Below are positions 59,533 to 64,000 of a DNA stretch of 64,000 bases, in pieces. The notes under the pieces are model-generated. The model saw only the letters and a list, made by a program, of their open reading frames with translations. It was not told the DNA's origin and did no database searches. The position numbers and the translations under genes were made by a program. Location of the stretch: contig MU278370.1 in assembly GCA_022385755.1 (NCBI GenBank), forward strand, positions 381,247-445,246, written 5' to 3'. Source of the DNA: Trametopsis cervina. Its lineage: Eukaryota > Basidiomycota > Agaricomycetes > Polyporales > Irpicaceae. Within the stretch, counting starts at the first letter, position 1; every line of letters begins with the position of its first letter.

Positions 59533-60462
59533 TTTAGAGTCACGGTGATTTTCGGTAATACTGCTGCGGCTTGTAGCCAGAAAAGCTGTCGCTAGTCGGA
59601 GGGAGAGGTGAAAGGGAAACCCAGGTGGCCCGGACACGAGGCAGGTTTATACGCGCCCGTTCACCACAGATGCCGCAGATCACGAGACCGCGTCATGGCC
59701 ACAAATCTGTCAGGGTTGGGATACTGTCGTCCCGTTTATCCGAGAACGAGGCAGACGCTGGGATGTAGAGGCGGCGAGCTGCTGAAGGATGTGACTTGAC
59801 GATTGTCAACGGGATCGTATTGTGGTACGAGCAGCAAGACACTGTATGAAGGTGTCGATCGTGCTGAAACCCAAAGATCATCGTTCCAATTGCCGTCATT
59901 CATGCAGAGATTAGTATGTGTCATGAAGGTTAGCGAGCACTCACAATGCTCTGGATAGCAAAGCTAATAATCAGCTCATGGAAATCGCGGCAAGATAATG
60001 AATAACACTGGTCCCCTTGCAGGGCTGAAGACCGTTTTCAAACCGCCTACAATCATCGATAGAAGACCTGCGAGCCCACGGCCGTGCTCCGTCGTACAAA
60101 ACTTCCAAAAAACCAAAACAATACGTGGGCTGGGCAGGAAACGCCTCCGTAATGGATCCTCAGCCTGTAGCAGGTCCGTAGTGTCTCATATGCCATGAAA
60201 CCTTGTGCGTTTGAGGCAGCGCGCGCAGCCAAACGCAAGTATTTGACCCGAAGGCGCATACGGAACCCAGTAGCACTATAACGGGTTCTTCCGCGGAAAC
60301 AACAGGGCCTACAGAAAAAGGCATGAGAAAACGTCGATGTTCAAGGTTAGGGAACTACGTACTAGTGCCCCTCGAGTGTGGAACAGCAGCGTTATTAAGG
60401 GAACATCGCTGGAGGGAAGTATGTGATCCCGCGTCCGCGTTTTGCGCTCCACTTGAGAAGGT
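59533..60462. other. Intergenic region, 0.9 kb
   Basis: Promoter side of the minus-strand gene ending at 59532. No gene supported; 59998-60198 (plus) is open but featureless. Confidence 0.4.
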
Positions 60463-61132
60463 GTGCATAAACGTATAGCTTGGCCAATGAAGAGGGGGAC
60501 TAACTTCTGCTTGATAGGGTACCCTTCATGTCTGAAACTTGTACAAGGGAGCCGAATTGGTCGGGCGTACGTAGCGCAGCATCTCGATTCTGCGCGTGCG
60601 AGATGCAGCAAGCCTCCAGTCGAGATTACGCAAGAGGCACTCGTTGATTGATGCTTTGCCGTTCAAATCCCCGTACGAGCTTGACTTTCGAATTGCCTGC
60701 CCTGTGGGCCTTGGTGAAAACAGAGCGGCATGACTCGATAGGCCAGCTTGAGGATTCTACTTCGTGTTCCTCGACTCAAAGGAACTGTTTCTAAATGCAT
60801 CGTGGGACCTTATCAATGATAGTCGGTGAGTACTCCCTTGTCATGCGAAGACGTAAAGTCGCTCACAGGAGGATGAGCAGATAAACGAATACCGGGCTAT
60901 TGCTCCTGCCAACACACGAGGGATCTCTTCGATGCTTTACAAAGAGCATGTTAACCTTCGCCCACGCAACGAAATGGCCACACGGCTGAGAGGGAGTGTT
61001 GTAAGTGCAAGCACCCGGGTTCACTTTGTGGGGAAGATAATGTTGCATTCGAATCCAGCGTACTGCGGATGTCTTTGGCTCGACGATGCGGTGACTATTC
61101 CAATGGACGATGAGGTAGTAGGGTATCAATGA
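60463..61132 (+). pseudogene. Possible decayed gene
   Basis: Protein-like patches follow one another in different frames: PSCLKLVQGSRIGRAY, then ELPALWALVKTERHDS, then FYFVFLDSKELFLNASWDLI (60755-60825), then from 60869 an 88-codon frame beginning EDEQINEYRAIAPANTRG. A GTGAGT donor and CTCACAG acceptor surround the gap at 60826-60868, but joining them breaks the frame. This pattern suggests a gene that has lost its reading frame. No domain recognised; it could also be chance. Confidence 0.3.
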
Positions 61133-61375
61133 GGGCCACCGTACTCCTCCCTCGCCGAGTCGTCGTGAAACTGTATGGCGTTCCAAAACACGATGGCTGC
61201 GTTGTGCGTTCAAGCTGGCGCCTACGTGAGTCCCATAGTATAAACCGGCGGAAGATCTGAATTGAGATCGAATTTTTGCTGAGACGCGGCAATTCGATTG
61301 CATATACACCTCTGTTGCTCGAGCCTCCTTACAGCACCGCTCGTCACCTTAGCTAACTATTGTCACGTCGCAAAA

Positions 61376-63781
61376 ATGCCGGGCTTTGAAGGAAAACGCA
61401 AAGACAAGCGACCGGCGTCGTCGCAAGGGGGTCCCAAGGCCAAGAAACCAAGCCTGGAGAAGTCTAGTTCTGATGCTAAGGGTAAAAGACGAAGCAAGCC
61501 TGTGACTGCGCCCCTACATCAGGAAGACGAAGAAGACAGCAGTAACGACGAAGAGGTTTTGGAGCAGGACGATGAAGATGTCGTGGAAGGTGGAGAAGGG
61601 TTACAACCGAGCGCACCGAAGGACCCAAATGGTATGCCCTTCACTTGCATTGTGGTACTAAGTCGTAGACTGTGGCTTGATACTCTTCTTAGCTGCACGA
61701 GAGTCGCATAAAGCGCAGAAGGCAGTACACGAACAGCGCAAAGCTGCAAAACCCCACTCCGCTGTGCTTACGGACGCCAAACATGCATGGTCTCTTGCTC
61801 GGCAGAAGAACATATCGAAAGACGAACGGACAAAACATGTCAATGCTCTCATGAATGTCGTTCGAGGGAAGGTGAACGATATCGTATTCAAGCACGATGC
61901 TAGTCGTATCGTTCAAACCCTTGTCAAATACGGTGGTCAGAAGGAGCGTAATGAAATAGCCGTCGAACTAAAAGGCAAATATAAGGAGCTTGCGCAAAGC
62001 AAGTACTCCAAGGTTTGTCTTCTACATCCCTTAACCTACATCTCTCCTCTGCTATCCATCTTACTCTGTCACTGTCGTGTTATAGTTCCTTGTGTCCAAG
62101 TTGATACGTTTCTGTCCGGCTCACAGAACGTCGATCTTGCAAGAGTTCCGCGGGAGCGTACTGCGATTGGTACTTCACCGTGAGGCTTCAAGTGTACTGG
62201 CCGACGCTTTTGAGCTATGGGGAAACGCGTACGAACGGTCCATACTACTCCAAGACTTCTACGGGAAGGAAGCGACCCTATTCACCATGACGCAAGGGAG
62301 CGGAGAGGAAAAAGAGAAATCCAAGAGGGGTATGAAGGGTTTGCTCGACGGAGCTGAGAGTGAACGGCGGAAACGTACACTGACAGCAGTGAAGGAGAAC
62401 CTGGTGACCATGTACGTTGGACTACTCAAGCCTTCCAATACGCTGTTACTCATTTTCGACAGCTTCAATAACTCCGACAAAGGCGCTGTCTCGCATGCAC
62501 TAGTACATCGTGTTTTGTGGGAGTATCTCTCAGCTGTGAACGAGCTAGAGGACGCTTCGGAAGCCGAGAAGCAACGAAGAGAGATGTTCGAAAGGTATGC
62601 AGTGATATATATAAATGGGCTTTCGCTGATAGAACGTTTAGTTGTCAAGACGTCCTTGCCGAGATGGTTCATACAAAAGATGGTAGCCGGGTAGTGCGCG
62701 AGTTTATTGCTCAGGGTACCGCAAAAGTACGTTCAGTTTCTTCAAATGTCAACTTCACTAAGTTCTCATTTAGGATCGCAAACACATTGTGAAAGCGCTC
62801 AAACCGCATGTCGAGAGAATGTGCAAGGATGATGAAGCTCAACTGACCATCTTCACTGCTTTGGACGTGATCGAGTAAGTTTTGCGATCGCACACATGCT
62901 GTCCATGCCTTAATCCCTTCTTCTAGCGACACAAAACTGACTGGGAAGTCTCTCGTAGCTGATATTGTAGCCGCTGCACAAACTCTATACACATCCCCAC
63001 AAGGGCGCCGGTCTTTGATATACCTCGTCTCCCCGCGCACGCGAAGACACTTCACACCCGCCCAAGTAAGAACATCATCCTGCGCAGTACCGATCATACT
63101 AACTTTGCGTGACATTCTCAGATAGCTCTACTTGCCGAAACTGACGTCACAAGAAGTCAAACGAGCAAAAAAGACGAAAAGCTGCGTGCGGAAGAGGTTC
63201 GAAGAGCCGCAAGTGAGCTACTTCTGGCATGGATAGCCACTAACGGCGCGGATGTCGTAAGAGATCCTGGCGGTAGCTTGGTCGTCACTGAAGTGATGCT
63301 TTACTCCGAAGGAGGTAGGACCGACCGTGTTATTCGTTCTCTGCCTTTTCTGACATCGACTCCAGATAAAACCGCTGCCTCCGCAACACTCCTAAACCTC
63401 CTCGCAGCGCCCTATCCCTCCACAGACCTCTCAAATCCCCACATCATCACGCTCCCGCACGCATCCCGCGTGTACAAAACGCTGCTCCAAGGTGGCCCGT
63501 TCTCGCACGACACAAAAGAGATCGTGCGCTCGCCGCTTTTCTCTCCCTCGGACTTCGCGGAGCAATTTGTTGACATCGTCGGCAAGGACGTTACGTTGGC
63601 TATGGCGCGAGATGACGGCGCTTTCATCGTGGCCGTCCTGTGTGAACGGGCTGCTGAGAGCGATGAGCTCAAGGAGACGTTAAAATCATGGTTCACGCCG
63701 GAGTTCACGCGAGAGGTGGAGCAGGAGAAGGACCGCAGGGGACGATTGATATTGCTACAGCAGATCGCTTCGTTAAACTAA
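61376..63781 (+). CDS. PUF6: Pumilio-family ribosome biogenesis protein PUF6
   Basis: Nucleolar/cytoplasmic Puf6 (Penguin) protein, which binds RNA and acts in 60S ribosome assembly; in yeast it also represses ASH1 mRNA. Seven exons, 61376-61631, 61693-62012, 62086-62594, 62642-62726, 62774-62874, 62927-63065 and 63122-63781, give 689 residues, near the yeast length of 656. The start MPGFEGKRKDKRP opens a lysine-rich, then acidic N-terminus (residues 1-90). PUF repeats fill about 130-450 (NVVRGKVNDIVFKHDASRIV, FLVSKLIRFCPAHR, FRGSVLRLVLHREASSVLAD, MVHTKDGSRVVREFIAQGTA). A CPL domain follows (LDVIDDTKLTGKSLV, GRRSLIYLVSPR), ending GRLILLQQIASLN. All junctions keep frame and rebuild conserved segments. 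With UTP7 it makes two ribosome-assembly genes within 10 kb. Confidence 0.94.
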
Positions 63782-64000
63782 TTTGTAGAATCCTTTTGGT
63801 TGTACTTCTGTAGTCAATCGCGAGACTGTGTTCGTTCCTCTGTTGTACAGCTACGCGTGATGGCAAAGATCGACGCTGAACAGCCTGGTCGCTAGGGACA
63901 CGCTATTTAAATAATCCGAGCTCAGATATGTCACGTCTAACATCCTTTCGCCCAATTCCGAGGAAACACGCAAGTTCATGACTATGCAAGATTTTATTCG
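63782..64000. other. 3' flank of PUF6 to the window edge
   Basis: Only 219 bases; presumed 3' UTR, no further gene visible. Confidence 0.4.

Noticed and set aside
59533..59637. Extension of the 59532 gene to an upstream start at 59637
   Set aside because: The codon at 59635-59637 is GTG on the minus strand, not ATG; the first ATG in that frame is at 59532.

Overview
The window reads as nuclear DNA of a filamentous basidiomycete (Agaricomycetes). Genes are split by many 45-70 bp introns with GT...AG ends, there are no bacterial-type operons, and the gene families fit: a DUF6533 seven-helix membrane protein, a KRE6/SKN1-type GH16 protein, fungal GH76 and GH95 enzymes, V-ATPase subunit E, UTP7, PUF6 and an INO80 Ies6-type subunit. 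I found no rRNA, CRISPR array, plasmid feature or intact transposon. All gene models are my own splice readings, and the total length divides by three in each model for which I list exons.

Layout. 1.3-14.7 kb is ordinary: GH76 (+), VHS-GAT trafficking adaptor (+), V-ATPase subunit E (-), tRNA-Gly(GCC) (+), GH95 alpha-fucosidase (-) and a DDR48-like Ser/Asn/Gly/Tyr-rich stress protein (-). 16.3-53.2 kb is the unusual part. Two arms, 16.3-27.1 kb (minus) and 45.0-53.2 kb (plus), carry the same gene order in opposite orientation. From the centre outward each has a long-form zinc-finger gene (B at 25.2-27.1, C at 45.1-47.0), then eroded pieces of a second, unidentified family (19.1-20.3 and 49.2-50.2), then a short-form zinc-finger gene of the same family (A at 16.3-18.2, D at 51.1-53.2). 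The left arm also holds a DUF6533 gene that the right arm lacks. Between the arms are two cell-wall genes in divergent orientation, the GH16 beta-glucan-synthesis protein (-) and a 1002-residue membrane family-2 glycosyltransferase (+). 54.2-63.8 kb returns to conserved housekeeping genes: UTP7 (+), IES6 (+), an unrecognised gene (-) and PUF6 (+).

The most interesting content is the four-member zinc-finger family, which I cannot assign to a described family. All four members have a disordered acidic front with KRKR...KRxR modules and a C-terminal block of three irregular CCHH/CCHC fingers. B and C are almost identical from the zinc-finger exon through 606 bp of 3' flank, yet strongly diverged in their 5' exons, which suggests recent homogenisation between inverted copies. 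D has grown by tandem duplication of a multi-exon module, A by a 33-bp coding minisatellite.

Functionally, UTP7 and PUF6 both serve ribosome assembly. GH16 and the GT2 protein probably both build cell-wall polysaccharide and share a 2-kb intergenic region. The remaining intergenic stretches, especially 27.1-32.3 kb and 41.6-45.0 kb, hold no gene I can support.
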